Below are positions 9,751-21,258 of a stretch of DNA of 64,000 nucleotides, piece by piece (the stretch's first letter is position 1; each line of letters opens with the position of its first letter). The translations under genes and the position numbers were made by a program. The DNA is taken from positions 1,818,501-1,882,500 of the forward strand of contig CANJKZ010000172.1 in assembly GCA_947471745.1 (NCBI GenBank), read 5' to 3'. The notes under the pieces are model-generated. The model saw nothing but the letters and a program-made list of their open reading frames with translations, was not told the DNA's origin and made no database searches. This DNA is from Closterium sp. Naga37s-1 (Eukaryota > Streptophyta > Zygnematophyceae > Desmidiales > Closteriaceae).

Positions 9751-11629
9751 ATGGCCCAGAAATTAGATGGCCCTCCTAGGTTCACCGGCTCGGTTTTTTC
9801 GCTATGGCGGTTCCAGTTTACGCTCTGGCTAGGTATTAAAGACCTAGAGGGCGTTTTGGAGGGTTCGGAGCGAAGACCTGAAGCTGATGAAGGAAAGGAA
9901 TCTACTGGAGTCTCTAGCCAAGTGGGAGAAAGGGCTGGGGGAGCCTCTAGCTCATCCATAACTGAGGGAAGTGGAGGTGGATCAGCAGCACCGCGAACCG
10001 GAAGGCAACGGCTTAGTGCGGAGGAGCTTATCAAGGCACAGGAAGCATGGGACCGCAAGGACAAGCAAGCGTTCCAGTACCTGTGTTGGGCCTTGGAAGG
10101 CCAACTAGAGCTCCTAAAGATGCTGATTGACCTGAAGGGGAAGCAAGGAGCAGCTGCCCAAGCATGGAAGAGAGTTCAAGATCGCCATCTGCAAAAGGGA
10201 CTGCTAAGCATACTCACATGGAGGAAGCGGTTTTACACCATGGAACGCAACTATGGTGATGGGGAGACCATGGTGCAGTATCTCCAGAGGGTGGATGAGT
10301 ATGTGAGAGCCTTAGAGGAGTTGAACTATACTGTAGATGAGAAGGAGATCATCTACACCGCACTCCAGGGGCTGGACCAAGAGGCGAACGAGGCCCTACT
10401 GCAGTACCTTCACCTTGAGCAACAGAAATGGACCAAGGCCTGGATTTGGGAGGTGTTGGTCTCTGATGAGGCTCGCAAACGGGATGCTGGTAGAGGAGTT
10501 GAAGGGGGAATGGGGGCAGGGGATAGGGCTGCCTCCAAGAAATACCAGCAGCGGCAAGGAGGTGGGGGGAAGAAGAAGGATCTCGACAAGTGCCTCGTCC
10601 CTGGATGCAACCGGAAGCACTCTTGGAAGGAGTGTTGGAGCCGACCAGATGGGTGGAAGCCTCAAGGGTACCCAGGAGAGGCTCCACCTGTCACTAGGCC
10701 TGAGTGGGTGGAGAGGAGGATGAAGAATGGAGCATGGAACAAGAAGGGCAGCAAAGAGAAAGCGGCAGCAGCGGCGGCAAACGAGGATAAGAAGGGAAAG
10801 GAGGACTCATCGGATCATGGATTCTCCTTCTTATCCTTGGAGACAGAGACGGCGCTTGCTGGTCGTACGTTGGCTGACCCCAATCAGCTCATTCTGGACT
10901 CTGGAGCAACCTGTGGAATGGTACCTCGGCGCGACCTCTTCACCACCTATCACTCCCTCCCACCTAACTCCAGAAATGTGATTGTGGGGAGCGGAGATGT
11001 GCTACAAGCAATCGGCATCGGCACCATCACCGTCAAGGGGAAGGAGGGGGAGGTGCTGAATGTGAAGGGTGTGCTTCATGTTCCTGAATTGGCAGCCAAC
11101 CTTCTCTCATGCTCTCAGCTTGCGAAGCAAGAATACATATGCACCTTCACCATGGAAGGTGGCACGGTTTGCAAGGGCGGAGCTGTGGTGATGGAGGCCA
11201 AGTTAGAGAAAGGTCTATACCTTGTTCCAGTTTGTGTGCCTCAGGTGGAGAAGGCACATGGTGTTGAAGCGGAGGAAGCCGCTTGTAGCACCCGTTGGAA
11301 GGACATGGAGCAGGTGACGGCGGATTTGCTGCACCTACGCATGGGGCATGCGGGGAAGCAACAGCTTGTGGAGTGTGTGAAGAAGGGGGAGCTGAAGGGT
11401 GTGGAGATTAAGGAGGGTGGTGGGCAGCCAAGCAAGTGCCCTGATTGCACTACCGGGAAGCTGCCAAGGACCTCCTTTCCAACCTCCACCTCTCGGGCCA
11501 CCGCACATCTTCAGTTGGTGCACACGGATGTGTTTGGCCCCATGCAAACTCCTGACAGAGAGAAGGACAGCAGGTACTTCATCACCTTTTTGGATGACTA
11601 CAGCCGCCTCAGTTGGGTCACCTTGGTGA
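9751..11629 (+). CDS. Gag, protease and integrase start of Copia B
   Basis: The reading frame starts with ATG at 9751 (MAQKLDGPPRFTG). Gag includes helical capsid-like segments (FQYLCWALEGQLELLKML, about 10070-10130) and a zinc knuckle of form C-x4-C-x3-H-x4-C (CLVPGCNRKHSWKECW, about 10590-10640). The protease motif is LILDSGATCGMV (about 10890-10925). GAG-pre-integrase (LLHLRMGHAGKQQL) and integrase (HTDVFGPM, FITFLDDYSRLSWV) follow up to the inserted solo LTR. Product: retrotransposon capsid protein, protease and integrase. Confidence 0.88.
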
Positions 11630-12449
11630 TGTTGGTGCAACCCTACGGTTTGCACTCGGCTTGTTGTCCGTGTGCGTGAATGTGTGTGTGTATGGAATGG
11701 TATGAGGGCATGGGATAATATATATTTCATGCTTATAATTGTGTGTGAATGTTGAGTCATGATGTCGAGTGTGTGTGTCGAGTCAATAGCGAGTTATCGC
11801 TAGACGCGTGTTACGCGGTCGTTTGTGTCTCGTGCGCGGTTTCTATTTTGTCGTGCGCGGTTTCTATTTTGTCCTGTGTCGAACGTTCGGCGTGTCGCAG
11901 GTGTGTGCAGCAGACCCATCAAGAACTCAAGGATGAGTTTGTGATGAAGAGCCCGAGCCTTGGTGTCAAGCCTCAAGTGATTTCGAAGCTCGCCAAAAAG
12001 GGTACACCTCAAGATATTGAAGATAGTTACATTACTTTGTGTAGTGTGACATTTCACTTGGTGTAGGCCCTAGTGAAGGGTAGTTTCGAGACCCTTCGTG
12101 GTTGGGGACAGTGTGGCACTGTTCCACATCACTGTACCTCGGCTCTTGGGGTTTGTAGGAGCTGGGAGTCATTCCCAACTCGTAACTCTTCCTATCTTGT
12201 GTTCTAAGACTATAGTGGCTGCCATAGTACCGTTCGTTCAAACCGACGCTGTGTTGTCAATTCTTTATCAAATCGTGCAATCTAAATTGCTAATTGTAGA
12301 CGACGTAAAGACGCTCCAGATCCAATTTGAATCAAGTCATTTGCAGCTGTGAGCAGAACGCTATCAACGTTTGAAGCCGCTGTGCAGAAATCCGTCTGTG
12401 CTCTCTATCTTTCGTTTTAGGCACATTCAAGCCTATTGTGACTATAACA
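11630..12449 (+). mobile_element. Solo LTR of family X (820 bp) inside Copia B integrase
   Basis: Begins TGTTGGTGCA and ends CTATAACA, flanked by an exact 5-bp duplication GGTGA (11625-11629 and 12450-12454). There is no internal domain, so it is a solo LTR left by LTR-LTR recombination. A TATA-like AATATATATTT lies near 11716-11727. The last 87 bases recur at 1-87. It must be younger than B. Confidence 0.9.
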
Positions 12450-13239
12450 GGTGAAAACCAAGGATGAAGTGGCCAAGGTGTTCAAGCGTTGGATACGCTA
12501 TGCGGAGAGGGAAGCCGGGGCCAAGGTGAAAACACTAAGGTCTGATCGGGGTGGGGAGTACATGGGGAAGGATCTGGAGTCTTTCCTTGAAGACAAGGGC
12601 ATCACCCACCAGCTTTCAGTTGCCTACACGCCGCAGCAAAATGGGGCAGCAGAGCGGCTAAACCGGACCCTCATTGACCTTGCCCGAGCCATGCTTGCTC
12701 ATGCGCAGTTGGACCATACTTGGTGGGGGGCAGCAGTGCAATATGCCAACTGGGTTAAGAACCGGATGGGCAGCAAGGGGCTAGGGGGGAAGAGCCCATA
12801 CTTCATGTGGACCAGGAAGGTGCCTAGTGTGTCCATGGCACGAGTCTGGGGGTGCATGGCGCAGTACAAAGTGCCCGACCAGCAACGGAAGAAGCTGGAT
12901 CCCAAGGCACAATGGGGCATTTTCCTTGGGGTGTCGGAGAGAAGCAAAGCTTGGATGTTGTGGAGTGTGGCAGATCAGCGGGTGGTGGAAAGCCGGGATG
13001 TGGTTTTCCATGAGGGGCTGAGCTACAAGGGGTGGAAGGAGCATGGTGCTAGTACGGTTGGGAGCTCCCTCCAGGATCCCTACACCTCTTCCATTTTTGA
13101 GGGGACATGGGAGGATCCTGGAGAGGAGGTAGAGGAGCAGCAGGAGGAACACAAGGCAGCTGCACCTCACCATGAGGATTCCCCAACTGCTGGTTCCACC
13201 CTTGACCCTAACAAACCAGCCCATGAACCGCAGCAGCCT

Positions 13240-13289
<50 letters not shown>

Positions 13290-15246
13290 ACCACAGCAGC
13301 ATACACCGCCTGTCGCTGTGGGAAGGTGGCAGCAACTATTGCAGCAGCAGCTAACCAAGTCACCACGGTCCCCCATGAAGAGAGTGACTTGGAAGGAGAA
13401 GCTGCAGAGTTTGGAGCAGGGGGAGGCATCACCTCTGCGCCGCACCACACGCATCTCCCGGCCACCTAAAAGGTTCACACCAAGTGCACATTATGCTTGC
13501 ATGCATGATCATGAGGTGCATGATTTGGAGTGCATGCTTGTGGATGCTGAGGGGGGTGAGATTGGGCTTGATTTCTGTCTCATGGGTCAGGTGCACGAGC
13601 CTAAGTCTGTCAAGGAAGCTTTGTCCCGTCCTGAGTGGGTCGAGTCCATGCGTGAGGAGCTTGAGTCTCATAGGGTGAACGGGTCCTTTGAGCTGGTTGA
13701 TCCAGCTTGTGTGCCACCTGGAATGGAGGTCTTGAGGTGTCAGTGGGTGTGGAAGTATAAGCACATGGCTGATGGGAGTATTGAGCGGCCTAAGTCCAGG
13801 TTGGTGGCCATGGGGAACACTCAAACACGAGGTGTTCACTATGACCAGGTATATACCCCGTTGGGTAAGCCTACTACCTTGAGAGGATCCCTTGGGATGG
13901 CAGCATCCTCGGGGTTTCACATCCATCACATGGATGTGACCACTGCCTATCTTCATGGGGTCTTGAAGGAGGAGCTTTACATGAGGCAGCCCCCTGGTTT
14001 TGATGATGGGTCCGGCAGAGTATGCCGACTCATAAAATCAATCTACGGGCTGAAGCAATCTCCAAGGCAGTGGTACCTCAAGTTTGATGAGGCGCTGATG
14101 GACTTTGGCTTTGAGAGGTCGGAGTGTGACCCCGCCTTGTACCACTTGGTGAGGCATGAGGGCAGGCTGTCCCTCTACCTCTATGTGGATGACATTCTGC
14201 TCATCTCTTCAGGCATGGTCTTGCTGGACGAGGTGAAGGGTCTCTTGTCCTCTCGTTTCCTCATGAAGGACTTGGGGGAGGCTAAGTACTATTTGGGGGT
14301 GCAGATTGAGCGTGATGAGAGTGGCATCTTGATTCATCAGGAGAGGTACATTCTCAACATGCTTGAGTCCTTTGGGCTTTCTGAGGCTAACCCCGTGCAT
14401 ACCCCTCTCCCCAAAGGTTTCGACGTGCATGCACATGCTGAGGAGCCCATGCTGAGAGATGAGCTGGTCCGGCTCTATCAAAGCATTGTGGGGTCTCTCA
14501 TGTATGCAAGCACGACCACACAGCCGCAGATTGCTTATGCAGTGTCACAGCTGTCCAAGGTGGTGTCTTGTCCCAAGGCATTTCACCTAAAGGCTGCTAA
14601 GAGAGTGCTAAGGTACTTGAAAGGTTGTGTCAAGTCAGGTATCTTCTACCCCGCACACAGCAAGCCTCAGGTCGAGTTGGTGGGCTTTAGTGATGCTGAT
14701 TATGCTGGAGATTCAGCTGATCGCAAGAGTCACACCGGCTATGTATATTGCCTCAATGGTGCAGCCATCTCTTGGCAGAGCAAGAGGCAGCCGGTGGTTG
14801 CATTGTCCACCACTGAGAGTGAGTACATCAGTCTGTGTCAGTGCATTCAGGAGGGTGTGTGGCTGAAGCGTTTGTTTGGGGAGTTTGGGCATGAGTTTGC
14901 TGGTGGTGTGCCTGTGTTTGTGGACAACCAGTCTGCCATTGCCCTTGCACAGAATGCATGCTTGCATGGCCGCACCAAGCACATGCAGGTTCGGTGGCAT
15001 TTCATCAGGGAGATGGTGGCGTGCGGCGAGGTGATCCTCCGGTGGTGCCCCACCAACCGTCAAGCAGCAGATATACTCACCAAACCCCTCCCTTTTGAGC
15101 GGCATGGTGTGTGCATGTCCTTGATGGGGATGCAGCCCCATGTCAACATGGTGCCTGAGCAGGATGTGGGAGGACTGGTGCTTCTCTGCCTTGACGACCT
15201 CATGCTATGGATGGCGCCCTTCCCTGGGCAAGGGGGAGTGAAGTGA
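12450..15246 (+). CDS. Integrase remainder, reverse transcriptase and RNase H of Copia B
   Basis: Downstream of the nested LTR the frame encodes integrase (LRSDRGGEYMGKDLE, YTPQQNGAAERLNRTL), the chromodomain-free C-terminal region (RVWGCMAQYKVP), a Gln-rich linker, RT (FKSRL-like RPKSRLVAMGNTQTRG, MDVTTAYLHGVLKEELYM, SIYGLKQSPRQWYLKF, catalytic LYLYVDDILLI near 14180-14210) and RNase H (GFSDADYAGDSADRKSHTG, TTESEYISL, VDNQSAIALAQN, RTKHMQVRWHF, QAADILTKPL). The stop is at 15244-15246. Confidence 0.92.
13244..13288 (+). repeat. CAG microsatellite encoding poly-Gln in Copia B pol
   Basis: About 15 consecutive CAG triplets lie in the integrase-RT linker, inside a wider Gln/Pro-rich stretch (13225-13360). 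Confidence 0.9.
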
Positions 15247-15283
15247 AGGATTTTGCCCAGTGGTGTTCAGCCACCTCCAGCAC

Positions 15284-15296
15284 GAGCAAGGGGGAG
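15284..15296 (+). other. Polypurine tract of Copia B
   Basis: GAGCAAGGGGGAG lies directly before the 3' LTR, where plus-strand DNA synthesis is primed in LTR elements. Confidence 0.85.
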
Positions 15297-15806
15297 TGTT
15301 GATTGTGTAGGTGGTTGTGGTATTTTGCTCTAGCTGGTTGTGGGCTAAGGGTTTGGGCAAAATGTGGTGGTTAGACTTGTTGCGGGCTGGAATTGATCTC
15401 GCACCCAACAAGCACCAACAAACCTTTGCTATTCACTACAACACCTTTGGTGTTGCTAGTTTAGCACTTTGGGTTGTTGGGGATTGTTTTAGGGCGAGGG
15501 TTGGGTTGGTAGGGTTTGAACAACTCGTCACTTTGCACATCTGAACTCTTGCTTAAGCCATTCCTTGATCTAATCCATGGCTGCCAAGTAATTCCGCCAG
15601 GATACCCCGTCGCACTTAAATCGCGATAGCGATCGGCCTGGATCTTGGTTGAAGGCGTGCTTTACTATTCTGGAAATTAGAGATTAAGACCTTTCCAACG
15701 CGTACCTGCTCATAGTTTTAGGTTACGTGAGCTGCACGCAATGGTTCGCCGAAGTCGGCGGACTTAATCTCTTGTCACGCTCTCCAGATTCGCGCGCTTT
15801 CCATCA
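15297..15806 (+). repeat. 3' LTR of Copia B (510 bp)
   Basis: Matches 9153-9662 with about six base differences by eye and is followed by target duplication GTTCG (15807-15811). Confidence 0.93.
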
Positions 15807-15811
15807 GTTCG

Positions 15812-18725
15812 AACTTCCCCGTGGTCGCCGCCGCAGGTCGATACTGCACCATGCAACCCCAGACGCGGAGCATGGAGATGTCGCCTTGCTTGCCGGTGAA
15901 TTTGAGGTGAGGCGAGAGGTTGTCGGTGTTGGCAGTGGTGCTGAGCAGGTTATGTAGACGGACAACGTGATGCATGGCGTAAGGCCAGTACTTCGCGTCG
16001 ACGTCGCTCTGCTGCAGGAGGGCGCGAACCTTGGTCATGAGTGTGCGGTTGGTTCGTTCCGCGACGCATTGCTGGGGATGTGCGTAGGGAAGGGACAGCT
16101 TTTCCATGAGCTTTTGCATCTTGTCACTCTTGAACTCAGCCGCGCAGTCAGTCTGCCAGAGCTTGAGGGTGCAGCCAAATTGAGTCTCTGCATTGGCATG
16201 CCAAACCTTGAATACGTCATGTGCTTTGCTCCTGTGGGAGACATTAGCAACCCAGACGAAGCAGGAGTGAGCGTTGACGAAGGTGAGGGTATATTCTTCG
16301 CCGTTGAGGCCGGTCTGAGTGAGCACGAGAAAGTCGCTGTAAACCTTCTCAAGTATTTCGTAGCAGTTGGTCTCAGGTTCAAGGAGTTTGAAGGGCTGAT
16401 GAGTGAGAGCAGCTTCAGGGCAGATGTCACAGTCAGTGCGGCGAGTAGTGTTGACTGGGACTGGAGTGCCGTCTGGGCGGAGGAGAGTTCCAGGAAGAAC
16501 TTGCGCGCGAATGCAGTTGTTGAGGACTTCCTGAGAGGGGTGACCAAGGCGCTTGTGCCTGCGGTCAGGTTGAGCACGCAGAGCAGGAGAGCGTGTGTAA
16601 AACGGAATGAGATTGGCTATGTCGTGTTCAGTTGGCTGTGGGATGGGCTGTGGGGAGATGGAGAGACCAAGGGCGAGAATGACTTCACGAGCGGTGGGGT
16701 TTGGGGTGACGGTTGTGATGGCTGCGAGGGGTGTGGTGACATCATCTGTGTCTGCTGTTTCTTCTGGGATGTCTAGACGTGGCATGTGATGAGGTGGTAA
16801 GACAAATGTTGCTGGAGGGCTTGGAGCAGGTGAGTCTGAGGGGCCGATGGGGGTGGTCTCAGTGTGGAGTGGGCTGTGGGGATAAGTGCGATAGGGCAAG
16901 ATGGTGTCGCAGTCAGTGGGGGGTCGGGAGTCTGTGGAGTCTGGGGAGGCGCGTTGAGGAACGGTAAGGGATCCCCAGGAGTCAGTTTGTGGTGCATGAG
17001 GATGTCGCGTGTCTCAAGGTCAGTTGTCATGAGCACTCCACTTTGCACGAGTTGGCCGTAGGAGAGGAGATTGTATTGAAGGTCGCGCACGGTGAGAACG
17101 TCGTTGAGCGTGATGTGAAAGTCGTTGTCGTGTGCTTTTATGACCAACCAGACGCACCATGTGTTGTAGGAGTTCACGCGATGTTGAGCTGAGAGGGCCA
17201 AGTTTGGTGTGTTCCGGAACGGAATGCGCCGATCTCCAGCAGCACGGTAATTATCCACGGGGCGCGTGTCAATGTGGTGACTGTAGAAAAAACTGGTGAT
17301 TGATGGCGAGTTAAGAAAATCTTCGTCATGCGGCGGCGACTCCAGCAGGGGTATCGGCAGATCCCAATCTTGTTCGTGTTTGTCGGAGACGAATTCCCCA
17401 TCTTGCGTGAACGGGTTGTTGTAGCCAGTAAATTGGACTTCGTTTTCTGGCGGGGGAGGAGAGACATGTCGCAAATGTCGCCGATTGGTGCGGTGGGTGC
17501 GACGGGGAATGCGCATCGCCATGTTGCCCATGACATGGCGGACGGTGTTGTTGTTCTACGGTGTGCGCTGAATGTCCGATTGCGGTGGCTGGCGCGGGGC
17601 AGACCGATGGTCCGAAGACGGTCGGCTTGCCTGGCGCGCATGATCAGGACCGTAGGCAGAGTTGTTGCGCGGCGCGGAGTCGTGTCGTGGTTCGGGTCGG
17701 CAGCGTTCGGTGGAGTGACCGAAGGCTTTGCAGTTCTTGCAGTAGTATTGTCGTGGCCGCGTGTCGCGATTCCTCCGTTGGTCGCGATTAGAATAAAAGG
17801 CAATTTGTTCGCGGCGCGCCCCCTTTGCTTGGTTGAAATCCATGTCGCGTTGCTCGTGCAGCGGAGTAGCGCAGAGGTGTGCTTCGGATATTATCCCTTG
17901 TTGGCGAAGAAGCGCCTTGCAGAAATTCCAGTGTGGTCCCGGCCCTCGAAGCACGATGGTGACGAACATGTCCTAGGAAATTGTGTTTCCGAGCTTTAGA
18001 AGTTGATCGCGGACGCTTCGGCAGCGGTTGATATAGGAGTTTGCTTTCTCGCCAGGTGCCATCTTGACTTTCATGAGTTGCTGTAGGAGGCGACTGGAAG
18101 ACACTGAGTCTTTGGGTTGGTAAGTTTTGTTGAGGTAGCTCCAGGCGGCCATGGCGGGAGCTTGGTGAGTCTTGTATGGTCGAATGCCGAGTTGTTCAGT
18201 CGGCGCCATGTTGCGGAGAAGGACGCTATACGCTATGAGCGACTCGTTCTAGTACTGAGCCTTTGCGTCGTCGGTGTCGCTGGAAGAGCCAGCGTAGCTT
18301 CCGTCGAAGTAGCAGAAAATTTGCGCGTTTTGTAGAAGTAGCTCGAGCTCGAAACTCCAGGTGTAAATATCTCGCCCGCAAAACACGGTGCTGGTTCGAA
18401 TCTTGGAGATAGTCAGAAACTTGTTTTGAGCTGCGAGCAAGGCTTCGTTACTTGGACGAGGAACTGTTGGAGCAGAAGAGTTTGACCCGAGAACAAAGGT
18501 GGTTGGGCTCGGTTCCTTGGTTGGAGCGGCCGGTTGATCGGGTTGCTGAGCGGTTTCAGGGTTGACATTCTTCAGTTGTTGAATTCCTGATTCCAGCGTA
18601 GAAATCCGCTGGACGAGTTGCTCCAGTAGCGCATTGCTGACGGTGGTGGTTCCCGCGGAGTTCGTGGTAGGGTTGGCGGGGGCTTCGGCAGTGTTGGCCG
18701 CTTGTCCGCCAGATCCTCCAGCCAT
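15812..18725 (-). pseudogene. Gag, protease and integrase part of Copia C
   Basis: On the minus strand Gag starts near 18725 (MAGGSGGQAANTAEAP) and includes a possible coiled-coil stretch (LLEQLVQRISTLESGIQQL). The zinc knuckle is YYCKNCKAFGHSTERC (C-x2-C-x4-H-x4-C, about 17700-17750). The protease and downstream region includes VLTVRDLQYNLLSYGQLVQS (about 17030-17095). GAG-pre-integrase is RRHKRLGHPSQEVLNN (about 16530-16580), and integrase runs about 16440-15830 with LKLWQTDCAAEF and MLRVWGCMVQYRPA. The fossil is broken in several places and cut by B at 15811. Confidence 0.85.
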
Positions 18726-18816
18726 GTTTTGGCGGGAGCGCGTACCGAACGCCACCTTGAATTTGAATTTGAATCAAAGGTGGTGGTGCGAAGAATCCTG
18801 AGTGGCTCTCATAGCA

Positions 18817-19259
18817 TGATACAATCTGAACCGTCATATAGGATCGTATCAGGTTGATCGCACGGAGTGTAGCAGCGGAAGATTGCTCGGTAATGTAGGG
18901 TACGGACTCTGTCAGTAGAAGGAGATTTGAATCTCGACAGAAGTGACTATTACAATGCGGTACAAGGGTTTATATAGGAATACAGTGGAATGCGAAAGGT
19001 CCTAGCTAGCCATGTACTCTGAGGGGGTACATTCCCCTTAGGCTAATCTAGATGCAGCATCGCAACCGTGCGGTCCGACAACCGTACGCGGTCCGGTAAA
19101 CGTTTGAACATTTTCCCGCGCTTTGCACTTCAAATTCTTCCTGCTTGTAACTGTCTCGATAACTGTCTCGTCGCTTGGTCTTTCGTCCTCGCTGCAGTCA
19201 TCTTCGCGTTAAGGATTTGTTACTCATGAATGTTTATTCAACTATTCCATATCGTAACA
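18817..19259 (-). repeat. 5' LTR of Copia C (443 bp)
   Basis: Read on the minus strand it begins TGTTACGATATGG and ends GATTGTATCA, followed by TGCTATGAGAGCC (18804-18816), a primer-binding-site-like sequence. A TATATAAA box lies at 18969-18976 (minus strand). The partner LTR is outside the window. ACCAC at 19260-19264 would be its target-site copy. Confidence 0.78.
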
Positions 19260-21099
19260 ACCACCACATCTACTCTCACAACTCACCATCCACTAGCCTA
19301 CGTACCACCTCAGCATGCTCTCAGAAGTCAGAGAAATTTCTCTGATTTGCATGAAAAACTCTGATACTATATTTTTCCGGACAAAACACCCTAGGGTATA
19401 GCTAAAAATACAGGGAAAAAATGGGGGGGTTTCCTCATAGGAAAAAAATACATAATACCCGGGTCTTTACATATGGCATATTTTAGTGTTATGGTTTTTT
19501 TTTTAATTTGACAACGTGGGTGTTTTGATGGTCGTTTTAACATCACTGTCTGAGGCGCGAATGTGAGTTTTGGCCGCAAACTTCATCACCCCCACGAAAA
19601 TGCCATGTGGCACCTCTCTTGCCACTTGCAGCGGAAGTTTCACCTGCACGTGGAGACAGCGAAATAGTGGGAGGGGGTAAATCTCGGCAGATTGTAAGTG
19701 AATGTACTGCGAAATTTCATCGAGGGAGAAATTCTCGCGATATTCTTCCGTATTGCAGCTACTCGTTAACGACTATAACCCTAAATCCGTAAGAAAAGGG
19801 GGGTGTTATAGAAAATCAGCCAAAAAGGGGGGTATAGTAGAAACGAGGTCTATCATAACACCCACCCCGCACAAGCTACCCGGGGGTTGTACAATTTCGG
19901 CGGGTGTTATTTCCAAGAGAATACGGCATTTCAGATATTTTTTTTTCAGTGTACTCTGAAAATATCAGAATTTTTAGGGCCTCAACTCTGAAAGTTTCAG
20001 AATTTTTTTTTTTAAGGCTAACTCAGAAATTTCAGAGTTTTACAGGAGTGTACTCTGATCCTACGAACAAATTAGCGGGTACCTACTCTGACCTGACGGC
20101 CGCGATTCAGTATCAGTCACGCTGAAACGGTGACAGCAGCGCTGCGGCAAGGTTATCTCCCCGTTTTAGGCTGAGCAATCAGCTTCACTACTGATGTGAA
20201 CTTTTTTTATCAGACTTTGATACAATTGAACTATGAAACTGCAGTTGTTTTTCTGTACCAAGTCTGATTAACGAATCAGACAGCCCAAAAACGAATCTGA
20301 GGGCCTGCACCTCAGCAACATTAACAAGACGTGGCAAATTCCGAACTGTGAAGCTTATAGAGCAGTGATCCATGATGCTTGCCTATGAGGGTACCATGGC
20401 ACTGCATTGCACACCCGATTCACGAGGTTGCTTCATCCAATCGTCATTGCTATTGACAACCCTTCATCAAGTTGTTTATGGTACTGCAAGTGAGCACACA
20501 CAAGAAGCGCTTAACCCTATTCTGGATACAGCTCTAGCTTTGTCATGTCAGGAGCTACATCATTGGGCTGTTACCTTTGTCATGTTGCCACTATTCCCAA
20601 CCCTGCACCCACTCTAGGAGCTTGCAGCGCCACATTCACACCAGCTTTCCCTCACCCCTTTCTACCGCCATGCACCCATCCGCACTCCCACGAATGTGCT
20701 GCTGTGAAGCAGCGCGCAAAAAAGGGCCGGGCCACCGTTTTCCTCATCCCCACCACGCCCATCCCTCCTACCCATCACTACCCACTCACTGCTCTCCCTC
20801 TTGCTGTGCTGCGCTGCGCTTACCTACCTTCATCCCATCCCTTCCATATTCTCATACTGCAAACAATCATTTTTTTTTTTTTTTTTTTTGGGTTTTTTTG
20901 TTTGATTGTTTTATTTTTCCTCTCCGTGAGTGAACGCAGTCACAACAGTTTTTTTGTTTGTTTTTTTTTGTAATCTGATCTTTTGTTTCCTTTTTTTTTT
21001 CTGACGTTCTGCGCGACAGCTTGACAACAGCTTCACCTTCCACTCGCCGCACCCCCCTCCTCGTACGGCACATCGAGGTCTGGGAATGAGTGTCGCTCC
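19260..21099. other. Non-coding stretch with palindromic CTCTGA/TCAGAG motifs and T tracts
   Basis: No supported gene. 19320-20120 carries many CTCTGA and TCAGAG words, several as back-to-back palindromes, for example CTCAGAAATTTCAGAG near 20023-20038. GTCTGATTAACGAATCAGAC (near 20263) is an 8-bp inverted repeat around a 4-base loop. Long T tracts occur at about 20868-20890 and 20990-21000. A stretch AAACGAATCTGAGGGCCTGC near 20290 recurs near 52010. The open frames here are short and show no known domain. Confidence 0.6.
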
Positions 21100-21258
21100 T
21101 GTCAGAATGGTAGATTAACTAGGCCATGACGTACAAGGGTGATGAGAGTGATGAGGAGTGTCGAGAAGCACAAAGTGAAACCTAAAGCTATTGTACTCTC
21201 TAAGGAGTGCCCCACTAAGCCTAGTATATCTAACAACATATGAATATATGTTCTGACA
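21100..21258 (-). repeat. 3' LTR of Copia F (159 bp)
   Basis: Read on the minus strand it starts TGTCAGAACATA and ends ATTCTGACA. It shares the AGTGGGGCACTCCTTA block with the LTRs of G. Confidence 0.78.

Larger units (their letters stand above)
9153..15806 (+). mobile_element. Full-length Copia retrotransposon B carrying a nested solo LTR
   Basis: A 6654-bp element (about 5.8 kb without the nested LTR) bounded by 510-bp LTRs with TG...CA ends and an exact 5-bp target duplication GTTCG (9148-9152 and 15807-15811). It has an initiator-Met primer-binding site, a Gag-Pol reading frame and a polypurine tract. Apart from the 820-bp insertion in the integrase region it looks whole. The two LTRs differ at about 6 of 510 positions by eye (about 1.2%), so it is fairly young. 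It inserted into Copia C. Its sequence is unlike the short-LTR group. Confidence 0.93.
5837..19259 (-). mobile_element. Copia LTR retrotransposon C, host of three nested insertions (broken)
   Basis: An older minus-strand Copia lineage distinct from the short-LTR group. Its 5' LTR is 18817-19259; Gag, protease and integrase run 18725-15812, RT continues at 9152-8362, and RT/RNase H at 6853-5842. The pieces are separated by B (9153-15806) and E (6854-8361), and the 3' end is split off by A beyond the left window edge. It is broken in several places besides the insertions. It must predate A, B and E. Confidence 0.85.

Noticed and set aside
11630-12449. Reading this interruption of Copia B as a spliceosomal intron
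   Set aside because: The ends are TG...CA with an exact 5-bp duplication and the last 87 bp recur at 1-87, which fits an LTR insertion.
20372-20973. Open frames in 20372-20973
   Set aside because: Short, overlapping, ending in poly-T, with no recognisable motif, signal or splice context.
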